A stretch of 64,000 nt of DNA from Alteromonas ponticola (GTDB lineage: Bacteria > Pseudomonadota > Gammaproteobacteria > Enterobacterales > Alteromonadaceae). Both the position numbers and the translations under genes were made by a program. The stretch lies in contig NZ_JAATNW010000007.1 of NCBI RefSeq assembly GCF_012911815.1, positions 246,589-310,588 on the forward strand, in the 5' to 3' direction. Positions 10,701-19,418 of the stretch are shown one piece after another. The notes below the pieces were generated by a model. The model did not search any database. It saw only the letters and a list, made by a program, of their open reading frames with translations, and was not told the origin of the DNA. Within the stretch, counting starts at the first letter, position 1. The number at the start of each line of letters is the position of its first letter.

Positions 10701-11331
10701 GATCAGGCACAATGGGCGTTAGCTCAGCAAAAATGGCCTGCCTGAACTGGCTCAAAAATGCCTCAGGAACATGCCAACCTTGTTCTGTCAACAAAGCATA
10801 TTGGTCAGCCTGTGCTGCAACAATTCGTATCCAGTCTTGTGCGGCTTGCAAATAGAGCGCGGCATTATCAGTCAGTAAGGTTTGTTTCATTGACACCTTA
10901 CTTTCAAAAGCCAGCTGGCTGATCATTTTTTTACAAAAGCCATGGATGGTGAATACCGCTGCTTCATCCAGTTCTAACAGCGCAGCTTGTAACAGTGCAA
11001 TTGCTTCGGTGACGGGTAAATGTTGCATCAACGACTGATAAACCGGGTCGCTGTCGCCGGGCAGCTGGCCGTTGTTAGCTGCGGCCTGCTGCCACACCTG
11101 CAATGCTTCTTGTAATGCGGCAGCAATACGTCCACGAATTTCTTCTGTTGCGGCATTGGTGAACGTCATCACCAGAATTTGTTGAACGGATAATTGTTTT
11201 TCTATCAGCAAACGCAAATAAAGGCGGGTGATATTAAAGGTTTTTCCTGTTCCTGCACTGGCCTCGATTAAATGCCGGCCGTATAAGGGTAAATGCGTAA
11301 CATCAAGTGGCTGCGGGCGATTGTCCATCAT
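7723..11331 (-). CDS. recB: Exodeoxyribonuclease V subunit beta (RecB)
   Basis: The 3'-5' helicase and nuclease subunit of RecBCD, 1202 residues. Walker A (EASAGTGKTFN) lies near residue 23. Other UvrD-type motifs follow: VMTFTNAATEEIRGR, ALIDEFQDTD, MIGDPKQAIYAFRGGD, QHGSKGLEYPVVFVP and RLLYVAVTRAAHRCYL. The C-terminal nuclease domain is intact: GFIDLIFEWDG followed by FVADYKSTHLG carries the expected Asp and Asp-x-Lys residues. It is coupled to recC and recD by ATGA overlaps, so the three subunits are translated in C-B-D order. Confidence 0.97.
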   Translation of the reverse strand: MMDNRPQPLDVTHLPLYGRHLIEASAGTGKTFNITRLYLRLLIEKQLSVQQILVMTFTNAATEEIRGRIAAALQEALQVWQQAAANNGQLPGDSDPVYQSLMQHLPVTEAIALLQAALLELDEAAVFTIHGFCKKMISQLAFESKVSMKQTLLTDNAALYLQAAQDWIRIVAAQADQYALLTEQGWHVPEAFLSQFRQAIFAELTPIVPDPPTQQDDQARYRAALQASLGSAFVSVKDQLLAHESLILTTLVEGKKDASARQEEWQALLAWLTQQQMSLPPAEIGRFINGNRYRGNDEIKALFQPLKDLITEVKSRLSKLDKDAQSRQDSHTAFVLAGDGILFIRNHVKKQKRQLGVVDFDDLIRIFAAQVSQPEAKVAKQLKNLYPAALIDEFQDTDSFQYQILNNVYPKADNASLLMMIGDPKQAIYAFRGGDIFTYLQAASQADFRWVMDTNWRSVKGMVNAYNRLFYGNPLTSEAADVFGFGIAYEPVNFAAQAKAACHPLNDPAPDRSALTYAYLGDEAQASDNKATMQRGLASWLSNEIVRLFEQATLGDTAIAPKDIAILVRNAPEALIVKQILAKAGLSAVFLSSKENLFNSAEVTDLLKLLTGIWHFTDNSALRAALTSPLLGMRAAALIQLLQQEEEQQWDEVVTRMMQLKLLWQQQGCMSVILHLLKDTFNCQSDDTERQVTNYLHLAEVIQHSAIPNRQGERLLLWLDNHIHDPALASEYVQRLESDAHLIQIITQHGSKGLEYPVVFVPFASDYRDPVKAGNQLNQQFRYYDDEKQTQCLQLGATYDAIERCRAEGNAEAMRLLYVAVTRAAHRCYLGVAPFSGSESSALAKACNVTSGDHWLQRLHTIAAEKCDTTVITIESAQAQLLSSARLTPPETLTCNEFTGNVDDDWRLYSFSSIARLETVTRQDQREREVVIVDPVVEIDETPASSLPFRFSFEKGAAAGNVLHDLLEEKDFAYAPLAHEPWCDNAEGVLKRHNVVPEDHYSALFDWLNETLVTPLSSNTPGLTLSAIEQANTIREAKFYFPLTSLNTARLIQLVNRHRSAVLSDPVPLVMPTEQSLSGMMHGFIDLIFEWDGRFFVADYKSTHLGNSFAQYTHAALARNNQHHLYDLQYLIYSLALHRYLKHMLPDYDPQLHFGGVYYFYLRGMHPENTRCEGVFFTHLDSKFLHELDAVFSEGQDLEQAQ

Positions 11332-14300
11332 GCTTTTCTACTCTTCACGTCCAACGTTAGCGAAGTAAATACCCTCTGCATTTCATCCAGCGGTAAAACT
11401 GATTCATTTAATCCTGAAGGGTAAAATAGTCGAACATAGGGGTCTTGATTTAGCCCGCTGAGCATCCCCTGCCCCTGCAACTGCTGGGTGAGGATCGCTT
11501 TTGCTTCGAACGAATCACACCATTCGGTAAGACGTTGCTGCGAAGGCAGCTTTTTAATGAGTTCGTGAGCTAATTCTGCAAACGCAGGAAATGGCATCTC
11601 ACTAGCCTGTTTCATCAAAGCCACTGCCAACTTGAGGTGTTGCTCAGCAGATTCAGAGGGTTCAGGCGGGATCACCGCTTTGTAAACAGAGGCTTCTCCA
11701 CCACTCCATTGTAGTGAATAAACTTCCAGAGGTTGCATTTTGTTCAGCACATTGCACATCCTTGCCGTGATCACGTGCTCGATCGTTCGCTGGACAGTTT
11801 GACTGCCGTAGTGATAAACAACCAGACGCTCCGCGTCTTCCCATACTTGCGCGCTGAGTTGAACCCCGTCCACAAGCACATCAATTATCTGTGGTTCTAT
11901 CATCCCCAACGCTAGAGCATCCGTCAGCAACCCCGCTGCGCTTTTCCAGTTTTCCATCAGCACAGGAGCAAGCGGCGTTGCTGGCAAGTCGCCACTTAAT
12001 TCAATGGTACGCTCAACAACGTCGATATTGCGTTGCTCGCGTACGGCTTCTCCCAATGCAAACATCGCCTGATAGCGCGTTAACGGATTGCTATTAAAAG
12101 GTTCGGCGTCATCCAACAACTTGCCATTTGATTCTAAATAAATGTGTAGCCGTTCATTTGCGAAAAACTTGAGTGGATGAGCCAGACTGCGGGCGAGTTG
12201 TGTCACCGTAAGCTGCTCAATTGGAGCTAACTGTAAAGGGAGATAAGCGGGTTGTTGATTATCTGCGCCGCGTTGGATCTGTTGTGCCAACCGCATCCAA
12301 CCGCGGTCGAAGGTAGCTGCACCCGCAGCGAAATTGGCCACACTAAATGGGTGCAAAGATTGTTGTTTAACTGAGAAACTGTTTGTCGGCGCTCCGTAGC
12401 CTTTGCTGATCAGCGTAAGCAACTCGGCCAGGACCAGACTGGGCTGACGTTCACTGTTATCTCGTGCATGTCTACCCTGGAAACTGAGATACAGATGTTG
12501 GCGCGCAGAAAGTATGGCTTCTAAAAATAAGTAGCGGTCTTCCTGTCGTCGAGAACGGTCACCCAACCGTGCTGGTTCCGATGCCATTAAATCCACACTG
12601 ATAGGCTGACTCTGTCGAGGAAAATCACCGTCATTCAACCCCAGGATGCATACTACTTTAAACGGTATACTGCGCATGGGGAGCATTGAGCAAAAAGTTA
12701 CCTGTCCAGTGTGAAACTGACTGCCCGTATCTGGCCTGGAGAAGCGTTTTATCAGCAGTTCGCGCAACTGCGACAGCGTGATCGGCTGCGTATAATTCGC
12801 TTCGTTACAGTGCTCTTCGATGGCGGCTGCAGCGTGAGTAATTTGCTCCCATGCATACTCATGCGTCGGTAAAGGTGCAAAGCAGGTGTCGCGCAGTTCA
12901 ATCAAAAAAGTATGCCATTGCGCAGGCGTTCTAGCCTGCTTTAACGCCAGTGCAAACGTTCTTAGCTGATTTAACACGTGAATCAGCTGTCCCAGCACCA
13001 GCGTACCTTGTCCCTCCACATCCGGCACGGTCAGGACATCATCCACAATCAACGCCGAATCTTCAGCCAACATACCCTTAAGCAGCCGTTTTAGCCCCCA
13101 TTCCCAGGAATATGTGTCAGCCGTTTTTGGCTGACCCAGCACCGCCGACTGTTGGCTGGCATCCAATCCCCAATGAACATGAGCTTTGTGCAGCCAATGA
13201 GTTATCAGTTCAAGATTGTCGTTGCTGATATCAAATTTGGCCTGTACGCTTTCAAGTCGCAAATAAGCCATGATCTGATTGACTCCAAAGCGGCTGTCTG
13301 GAAGATGTAACAGCTCCAGATACGCAGCTATCAGGGGTTCTGCATCAAGTGGGGCCCGGTCTGCAATTGAACAGGGTAGTCTTACTGTGTCTGACTGGTC
13401 GGCAAAAGCAGTATTGGTTATTCTGAATACGGTACCTACCAGCGGCGCGTAGTGCTCTACTGCCGGGCACATCACTACTACATCTGAAGGGCGCAAAGTC
13501 GGATCTTGCATCATCAGCAGAAGCAACTGGTCGTGTAATACCTGCACTTCTCTGAGTGCACTGTGTGCTGATGAGACAATAATACTGTTGTCGGTTTTAT
13601 TGAACGAACTGGGCTGTTGTGGTGCCCGTGCGTGCAGCACATCTTGCTGAATGGCGGATAACAGCGTCGTTTTTTGCGTTAATGTCTGCTCAGATGAGCC
13701 CACATCGAAAGCGCTCACTTCAAACGATTGCAGCGGCGTCAGTAGATTAAACAAGTCTCTGCCCTGCTTCCCTAAATTGTTAAGCAGCGGATTTGCCTGC
13801 TCACTATTGGTAAAGGCCTGCACTCCTTTTTCTCTGATCTTTTTTGCTAATTGCCTGTCGCTCTCGCCCTCTCCCCAATAGTTGACGCTCGGGTTGAGAT
13901 GAAAAATGTGCACCGTAGTATGTTGTGCAAGCGCATCTAAAAAATGTACCAGTTGCGGCGCCATCGTGTTGATGGCAAATACAATTACATGTTGAGGCAG
14001 ATCAGGGTGATTTTCTTCCCTCAATGCCTGCATGGTTAATTGATGCAGATTCGCTGGGTGCAGTGGCTCATCATCTGTCAGCATTTGCCAGATAATTGAC
14101 TGCCATCTTTCATCCGCGTTGTCGTTCAGGCACAGCTGACGATCTTCCCACTTAGCCAACCAGTCCGGACGATACAGTAGATATTGTTCAAATACGTCGG
14201 CAATAGCAGTGGCAAACTGCAACCGCAGGGTCGCTTGGTCATCTTCTGAAGACTGACTTTGCCAATACTGACAGACCGGGTGCGCGTGGGGATGTTGACA

Positions 14301-14615
14301 GAAAGTTTCGCTTAACAGTATTTCGTCTATTCGCCAGACAAGAATCTCCCGCCGATACGCGGATTGCTTGGGGACTGTGTCAGCACCGAGTATATCTCTG
14401 GCGGTATTCCACATAAAACGCACCGGCAATGGGAATTGCAAATTCATTGCGATGCCGTGGGTTTGCGCCAGCTGCATACTCAACCAGTGCTGCATTCCCG
14501 GGCTCTCAACCAGAATGGGATGGGTTGCAAACACAGAACCAGGTTGCTCTTTCAATAATGCGCTGAGCAGAAAGCTAAGGTGTTCTAATTTATTAGAGGG
14601 ATAAAGTGCAAGCAA
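11328..14615 (-). CDS. recC: Exodeoxyribonuclease V subunit gamma (RecC)
   Basis: Chi-recognition subunit of RecBCD, 1095 residues. The N-terminus (LYPSNKLEHL, then GMQHWLSMQLAQ and GIAMNLQFPLP) aligns well with E. coli RecC. The start appears to be TTG at 14615-14613: no ATG or GTG occurs in frame between it and the upstream stop at 14660-14658. No good ribosome-binding site precedes it, so translation may be weak. First gene of the long minus-strand chain; a structured RNA with terminator lies immediately upstream. Confidence 0.94.
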   Translation of the reverse strand: MLALYPSNKLEHLSFLLSALLKEQPGSVFATHPILVESPGMQHWLSMQLAQTHGIAMNLQFPLPVRFMWNTARDILGADTVPKQSAYRREILVWRIDEILLSETFCQHPHAHPVCQYWQSQSSEDDQATLRLQFATAIADVFEQYLLYRPDWLAKWEDRQLCLNDNADERWQSIIWQMLTDDEPLHPANLHQLTMQALREENHPDLPQHVIVFAINTMAPQLVHFLDALAQHTTVHIFHLNPSVNYWGEGESDRQLAKKIREKGVQAFTNSEQANPLLNNLGKQGRDLFNLLTPLQSFEVSAFDVGSSEQTLTQKTTLLSAIQQDVLHARAPQQPSSFNKTDNSIIVSSAHSALREVQVLHDQLLLLMMQDPTLRPSDVVVMCPAVEHYAPLVGTVFRITNTAFADQSDTVRLPCSIADRAPLDAEPLIAAYLELLHLPDSRFGVNQIMAYLRLESVQAKFDISNDNLELITHWLHKAHVHWGLDASQQSAVLGQPKTADTYSWEWGLKRLLKGMLAEDSALIVDDVLTVPDVEGQGTLVLGQLIHVLNQLRTFALALKQARTPAQWHTFLIELRDTCFAPLPTHEYAWEQITHAAAAIEEHCNEANYTQPITLSQLRELLIKRFSRPDTGSQFHTGQVTFCSMLPMRSIPFKVVCILGLNDGDFPRQSQPISVDLMASEPARLGDRSRRQEDRYLFLEAILSARQHLYLSFQGRHARDNSERQPSLVLAELLTLISKGYGAPTNSFSVKQQSLHPFSVANFAAGAATFDRGWMRLAQQIQRGADNQQPAYLPLQLAPIEQLTVTQLARSLAHPLKFFANERLHIYLESNGKLLDDAEPFNSNPLTRYQAMFALGEAVREQRNIDVVERTIELSGDLPATPLAPVLMENWKSAAGLLTDALALGMIEPQIIDVLVDGVQLSAQVWEDAERLVVYHYGSQTVQRTIEHVITARMCNVLNKMQPLEVYSLQWSGGEASVYKAVIPPEPSESAEQHLKLAVALMKQASEMPFPAFAELAHELIKKLPSQQRLTEWCDSFEAKAILTQQLQGQGMLSGLNQDPYVRLFYPSGLNESVLPLDEMQRVFTSLTLDVKSRKA

Positions 14616-14686
14616 GGCGATGTTTTTTACTATTCTCGTTTGCGTTACGTTACCAGTTTATCTGGCTATTGCGAACCTCTTTAACA

Positions 14687-14731
14687 AAGAAAAAACCCAT
14701 ACAGATTTCAGGACACGAAAATCTGTATGGG
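14687..14731 (-). terminator. Rho-independent terminator between the putative RNA and recC
   Basis: Perfect 13-bp inverted repeat CCCATACAGATTT / AAATCTGTATGGG (14696-14708 and 14719-14731) with a 10-base loop. On the minus strand it is followed by TTTTTT then CTTT, a textbook intrinsic terminator. It lies ~80 bases before the recC start and has no annotated minus-strand gene upstream of it, which suggests a small RNA end or attenuation of recC transcription. Confidence 0.8.
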
Positions 14732-14847
14732 TAAGTGCATCAACAGCCTCAGGGTTCAGCCTATAACCCCGTACCTCACTATTGACGCTTGCAGCCATGA
14801 GCAAAATGGCGACAACATTAGTCCCTAAACAACTTCAATGCCAATTT
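14690..14847 (-). ncRNA. Putative structured RNA upstream of recC (small RNA or leader)
   Basis: The ~400-base gap between recC and the divergent dUTPase gene contains no plausible ORF on the minus strand but strong RNA structure. A long stem pairs 14779-14788 with 14737-14746 (10 bp, two G-U pairs) and encloses an inner 5-bp stem (14765-14769 with 14752-14756). It is followed by a 13-bp terminator hairpin (14696-14731) and a T-rich run. A possible -10 element TATAAC (14859-14854) would place the 5' end near 14847; the -35 is weak. It could be an independent small RNA or an attenuating leader of recC. I do not recognise the family. Boundaries are inferred. Confidence 0.5.
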
Positions 14848-15021
14848 ACAAAAGTTATAAATATCAGTGCGTTAATAAACTCAGGCAAAATCTAAAAATA
14901 TTTTGATGACCTCTGATGAGTCACTTGTGCACTATTCAAGGGCACGCGCATAGGCACTTCCTATACGCCCGGGGTTTAGTTACAATTTGAAGATTATTGT
15001 TTTTATAATTACAGGCGTACC

Positions 15022-15675
15022 ATGTTATCTCATCAACAACTTGCCACGATGCTAAGTTTACAGAATAAAATGAACACCAAAGTAAATGAGAAGTGGCTTA
15101 CGGCTGGCTACGGATATTTACGCGCTGCTATGGTTGAATCAGTAGAAGCCATTGAACACCACGGCTGGAAATGGTGGAAGGCACAGCATAAAGATCTGCC
15201 CCAGTTACAGATGGAATTAGTGGATATCTGGCATTTTGCCTTATCGGCCTGCATCATTGACTACGCTGGCGATGTGGAAGCCGCGGCTAATGCCATTGCA
15301 GCACAACTCGCCCAATCTCAGCCCCACGTGCAGTTTGATGGCAAAGATTACAAACCCGATTGTCAGTCTTTATTGGATAATCTGGAGTTAATGACGGGTC
15401 TTTGTGCTGCGAAACGATTTAGCGTGCCGCTGTTTATGCAAATAGTAGAGCAATGTGAGATGAGCGGTGAAGAACTGTATCGGCAATATGTGGGTAAGAA
15501 TGTGCTCAACTTCTTCCGTCAGGATCACGGCTACAAAGAAGGTAGCTACGTTAAAGTATGGCAGGATCGTGAAGATAACGAGCATCTGGTCGAGGTGCTT
15601 GACCTGCTAGATATTGACTCTTCTCACTACAGTGATGATATTTATCAGGCGCTGGCACAACGCTATCCTGCCTGA
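15022..15675 (+). CDS. Dimeric dUTPase (all-alpha dUTP diphosphatase)
   Basis: A 217-residue protein of the dimeric dUTPase family (all-alpha NTP pyrophosphohydrolases), which hydrolyses dUTP to dUMP to keep uracil out of DNA. Visible signature: LQNKMNTKVNEKW at the N-terminus, then AMVESVEAIEHHGWKWWK and QMELVDIWHFALSA, giving the EExx(D) metal-binding helices, and later NFFRQDHGYKEGSYVKVW. This is not the trimeric Dut fold. The gene is transcribed away from recC and ends at a strong bidirectional terminator. Confidence 0.88.
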   Translation: MLSHQQLATMLSLQNKMNTKVNEKWLTAGYGYLRAAMVESVEAIEHHGWKWWKAQHKDLPQLQMELVDIWHFALSACIIDYAGDVEAAANAIAAQLAQSQPHVQFDGKDYKPDCQSLLDNLELMTGLCAAKRFSVPLFMQIVEQCEMSGEELYRQYVGKNVLNFFRQDHGYKEGSYVKVWQDREDNEHLVEVLDLLDIDSSHYSDDIYQALAQRYPA

Positions 15676-15679
15676 TCTT

Positions 15680-15716
15680 AAAAAAAAGCGATGCGTTTGC
15701 GCATCGCTTTTTTTCT
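15680..15716. terminator. Bidirectional intrinsic terminator
   Basis: Stem AAAAAAAGCGATGCG / CGCATCGCTTTTTTT with a 4-base loop (15681-15714), A-tract on one side and T-tract on the other. It sits between the convergent dUTPase and porin genes and should terminate both. Confidence 0.92.
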
Positions 15717-15726
15717 TTATTATGCT

Positions 15727-16860
15727 TTAAAATATATAATTTACTGCAAAGCGAACCAGTGATGCGTCATTGGCTTCATTGATATCATCACTATATTTTG
15801 TTACATCAGCCTTGAGAGCAACGTTGGTATCCCAGTCGTAACGCACACCTAGCGAGTAAGCATTACTCTTCGCCACCAATTGTTGTTGTAACCCACCCAC
15901 TATCTGACCTACCGTGGCGCGGACCTGTTCAGGGTATTGCCCTACCTGGTCGAGAAATTTCAGGTCGTCTTCGGCGTCATTCCACTCTGCCGTAACAAAG
16001 GGAGTAAACTTACCTACTCGAATTCCTGCGGTGACGTAGTAGTTGATGTCATCCTGATAATAGGAATCATCAATAGCCACTTCGGTATATTCACCGGAAA
16101 TAAACCAGTTAAAGTTATCGTATTCCAGACCAACACCGACAAACGTGCCTGTATCATCATTGGCATCAAGCAGGTCAGCAAACGCCGGATCGATACCCGA
16201 CAGCGCCTGAATGGTAGGTTTAACGGTCGGGATATCAAACGTCACGTTAGCGCGGCCGATGACCCCTCTAAGCTTCCAATTACCATAAGTTGTTTCGGCT
16301 GTCAGGTTGATAGCATTATTGCCTTCAACGTTACCTTGCTGTCCTCCCAGCACAAAGTCGGCATCCAGGGTACCGTAAGCAAGTTGAAAGTTATATTCTA
16401 AATCCCCGGCGTAATTGCTGTAGTCAACTCGAACACCGTCAATATTGTTAAACACAACACCATACACTGACTCAGGAGGGGCGACCCAATGATAGGAGTA
16501 ACCCACATCTAATGACGCTGAATAGCGAAATAGAGGCAAACGCAGTCTGCCTGCGGTAACGCTCGTGTTATCGGTCACGGCGTAGGTCATATAGGCCCAC
16601 TCGAAATCCACATCATAGTCGTCACTGCCACGCGCGACCAGCTGGCCAGTAGCAGTAAGCTTATCATTTACATCTCCGCTAAGCTGAAGGGCGAACAAGC
16701 TCTGCTCATCAAAGGAGATGTCATCGGTATAACCGTATAAGGTGTCGTCGCTACTTGCTTTGCCCGCAATCAAATTGGCAAAACCATTAATTCTGATTTC
16801 AGCCTGAGCACCAGCGCTCACTGCCAGTGCTACTGCACTGAATAAAAATAATTTACGCAT
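15727..16860 (-). CDS. Outer-membrane porin
   Basis: A 377-residue beta-barrel protein with a clear signal peptide (MRKLFLFSAVALAVSAGAQA), alternating hydrophobic/polar strands throughout and a C-terminal aromatic ending (FAVNYIF) recognised by the BAM complex. It resembles Alteromonas/Shewanella general porins. Placed 14 bases after a PstS-like gene, so it may be co-transcribed and serve phosphate or anion entry; that link is inferred from context only. Confidence 0.85.
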   Translation of the reverse strand: MRKLFLFSAVALAVSAGAQAEIRINGFANLIAGKASSDDTLYGYTDDISFDEQSLFALQLSGDVNDKLTATGQLVARGSDDYDVDFEWAYMTYAVTDNTSVTAGRLRLPLFRYSASLDVGYSYHWVAPPESVYGVVFNNIDGVRVDYSNYAGDLEYNFQLAYGTLDADFVLGGQQGNVEGNNAINLTAETTYGNWKLRGVIGRANVTFDIPTVKPTIQALSGIDPAFADLLDANDDTGTFVGVGLEYDNFNWFISGEYTEVAIDDSYYQDDINYYVTAGIRVGKFTPFVTAEWNDAEDDLKFLDQVGQYPEQVRATVGQIVGGLQQQLVAKSNAYSLGVRYDWDTNVALKADVTKYSDDINEANDASLVRFAVNYIF

Positions 16861-16874
16861 AACTTTTTCCTGAC

Positions 16875-17300
16875 TTAGTTAACTGGGATAACCTTTACGG
16901 CATCGGTGACAGAACCAGCGCTCACATAGCTGATTGCTGAAGGATCAGCCGCTACGGCTGCGATAGCCGCGGCGTCATCAGTCACTTCTTTTGGCGGGGT
17001 ACCTTTGCCAGTGAATACCAGTTTTGACCAATAAGCTGAAATTTGACTCGAGTTACGTTCAAGAACCTGTTCGTCAAATTGATTACGTGAAGCGGCGTCG
17101 CCTTTCTGATTAATTGGCGTTGCGGATTCACCGCCAGGGAATTTCTTTTCTTTTCCAAGAAAAATTCGTTTCACAGAGTCGTTGTCAACCGCATTGCTAT
17201 TAGCTGGATTGACGATCACAACAACATTTGCCAACGCATTAGAGGCAAGCGAGATCATCGTGCCTGCGAAGAGTGAGGTTAATATCGTTGCTTTTTTCAT
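16875..17300 (-). CDS. Short PstS-like phosphate-binding protein
   Basis: A 141-residue secreted protein: signal peptide to about residue 24 (ALA/NV), then a PBP-like domain with DSVKRIFLGKEKKFPGG and the segment ISAYWSKLVFTGKGTPPKEV that is characteristic of the short PstS-like proteins found next to porins in Vibrio, Shewanella and Alteromonas. It is about half the length of a full PstS, so whether it binds phosphate alone is unknown. Probably co-transcribed with the following porin. Confidence 0.8.
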   Translation of the reverse strand: MKKATILTSLFAGTMISLASNALANVVVIVNPANSNAVDNDSVKRIFLGKEKKFPGGESATPINQKGDAASRNQFDEQVLERNSSQISAYWSKLVFTGKGTPPKEVTDDAAAIAAVAADPSAISYVSAGSVTDAVKVIPVN

Positions 17301-17335
17301 AGCGATTCTCTTTGTTCTATCAAGGATGAGCGCGG

Positions 17336-17364
17336 AATGTAGTCGCTGCGCCCAGGCAAGGCAA
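17336..17364 (-). promoter_or_regulatory. Sigma-70-type promoter for the PstS-like/porin pair
   Basis: On the minus strand: -35 TTGCCT (17364-17359), 17-base spacer, -10 TACATT (17341-17336), 36 bases before the start codon at 17300. Match by eye to the sigma-70 consensus. Confidence 0.5.
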
Positions 17365-17598
17365 CAGCTAAAGGCTAGGTTAAAATATAACCAATTATAA
17401 TTATTAATACCTATTTAACAGAGTTCGTGTGCGGTTATTTTTTGTACAACCACTGAGAGTTCGGTGCTTTATACAAATATTCCTAATTTAATCAGATACT
17501 TAAAATTTCACGTAAATTTCAGTTTTGGGGTAAGTCGCTGATGGAAACCTGACGGGACGTTAACATTAAATATAGTTAACAATCCCATCTGGCGCAGG

Positions 17599-19266
17599 TT
17601 ACGCTTCGATTCTGACAATGCGCGATGAGTATTTAGCCTGAATAATTGCGTCAAAGCGGGATTCAAGAACGTGTCTTTTCACTTTCAACGTCGGCGTGAG
17701 CAAGCCGTTTTCGATGCTCCACTCGTTCTGCATCACTAAAATGTGGTCAATCACCTGGTGGCTTTCCAGATTACGATTAACAGATTTCAGAGTAGCAGCC
17801 AGTGATTCATCCACCTCGGCGGGGGATGATTGTTTGGCCTCTTCGCTCAATACGATTAAAGCGACAGGCTGAGGTAAGTTGTTTCCGGTAACACACACCT
17901 GTTCAACATAGGCGTTTTCCATTAATTTTGCTTCGATGGGCGCCGGCGTGACGTATTTGCCTTTTGCGGTTTTAAAAATATCTTTGAGTCGTCCGGTTAT
18001 TTTTATATACCCATCATTATCTATAATTCCTTTATCACCGGTGCGTAAGAAGCCATCTTCGGTAAATACTTGCTGTGTTTTTTCTTCATCCAGATAGTAT
18101 TTTTTCATATTACACGGCGCTTTTACCTGTATTTCACCATCGTCAGAAACGCGGATGGTTACCCCATTGTAGGCTTTACCAATCGTACCAATCTTATCGT
18201 GACGAAAGGGAACACTTGCAGTGCCATAAGCGCTATTCTCCGTCATCCCCCACCCCTCGCATATCGGGATGTCAATTTTGGCAAACCACTCAATAGTTGC
18301 AGGTGCCAGGGGTGCTGAACCGCTGGCGAACAGGCGGGTCTGATCCAATCCCAATCCCTTTTTTATTTTCCTGATGATCAGTTTATTTACGATAGGAATG
18401 CGCAGTAAGGTATTCAGTTTTTTCTGCGGCAGTTTGGCTAAAACCCCCATTTGAAACTTGGTCCATAATCGCGGTACAGAAACAAACAGGGTCGGTCGGC
18501 ATGCCTGCACGTCCCGTTGGAATGTATCAAGTGATTCCACAAAGGACACGTGCGAACCAGAGTATAAACTGGCAAGTTCTATTAATACGCGTTCGGTGAT
18601 GTGGGCCAGCGGTAAGTAACTTAACAATCTATCTTGTTTAGTGGTGATCAGTGGCTCAAGACAGTGTTGAGCCGCCCAGCAAATTGAATGGTATGTGTGA
18701 ACCACACCTTTGGGCACGCCGGTGCTACCCGATGTATATATTATCGTCATCGTCGATTGCATGTCAGGCAAAGGAGACTCGTCGATAGGGTCACAGTCAA
18801 CAAATGATTCCCAGCTGATGCTCGATGGGGTGCCAGGGTAAGGGAAAGATACGGTGGGAAAGCGCTCATCAATTGCTGCCAATTGTGACTTGGGTTTTTC
18901 AAGTTTGCCGACAAAAACCAGCTTAACATCGGCATGTTCAAGCACATGTTTGATGGTGCTTTCGCCAGCCGTGGCGAAAATAGGAACAGAGACGTGCCCC
19001 GCCATCATTATGCCTAAGTCTGTGATAAACCACTCAGCGCAGTTTTTCGCAAAAATTGCGATACGGCTACCAGGCGCTAGATTTCTCTGCCTGATTTGGT
19101 TGGCTACACGGCGCGCCAGATTAGCTACTTGCTGCCAGGTGTAATGCCGGACCGTGCCTTTATCTGGTTGCGACAGATAAGCTTCACTCCCTCGCGTTTT
19201 TTCCCAGTGATAAAGTCGTTCAAGGGGTGATTGGATTCTTGCATTTTCGCTGACTAATGATGACAT
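17599..19266 (-). CDS. AMP-dependent acyl-CoA synthetase (long-chain fatty-acid ligase type)
   Basis: A 555-residue ANL-superfamily enzyme that activates a carboxylic acid, probably a fatty acid, as acyl-AMP and then acyl-CoA. The P-loop-like motif YTSGSTGVPKG lies at 177-187. Further adenylation motifs are GWGMTENSAYGT, FLRTGDKGIIDNDGYIKITGR and the catalytic-lysine region TAKGKYVTPAPIE. The sequence resembles FACL/FadD-type and marine long-chain acyl-CoA synthetases. It stands alone, with no obvious partner gene in the same orientation; substrate is not deducible. Confidence 0.88.
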   Translation of the reverse strand: MSSLVSENARIQSPLERLYHWEKTRGSEAYLSQPDKGTVRHYTWQQVANLARRVANQIRQRNLAPGSRIAIFAKNCAEWFITDLGIMMAGHVSVPIFATAGESTIKHVLEHADVKLVFVGKLEKPKSQLAAIDERFPTVSFPYPGTPSSISWESFVDCDPIDESPLPDMQSTMTIIYTSGSTGVPKGVVHTYHSICWAAQHCLEPLITTKQDRLLSYLPLAHITERVLIELASLYSGSHVSFVESLDTFQRDVQACRPTLFVSVPRLWTKFQMGVLAKLPQKKLNTLLRIPIVNKLIIRKIKKGLGLDQTRLFASGSAPLAPATIEWFAKIDIPICEGWGMTENSAYGTASVPFRHDKIGTIGKAYNGVTIRVSDDGEIQVKAPCNMKKYYLDEEKTQQVFTEDGFLRTGDKGIIDNDGYIKITGRLKDIFKTAKGKYVTPAPIEAKLMENAYVEQVCVTGNNLPQPVALIVLSEEAKQSSPAEVDESLAATLKSVNRNLESHQVIDHILVMQNEWSIENGLLTPTLKVKRHVLESRFDAIIQAKYSSRIVRIEA

Positions 19267-19418
19267 AATTACGATCCACTTCCTGATGCTTATTTATTGT
19301 ATGTTGGTGCACTCACCTGTTTTCATACCACAAAAATTTGTTAAAACTCAATATCCTTAAGCGGCATGACGAACATTTAGCATACGTATAGTAGACCGAA
19401 AATGACGTCAGCGCCTGT

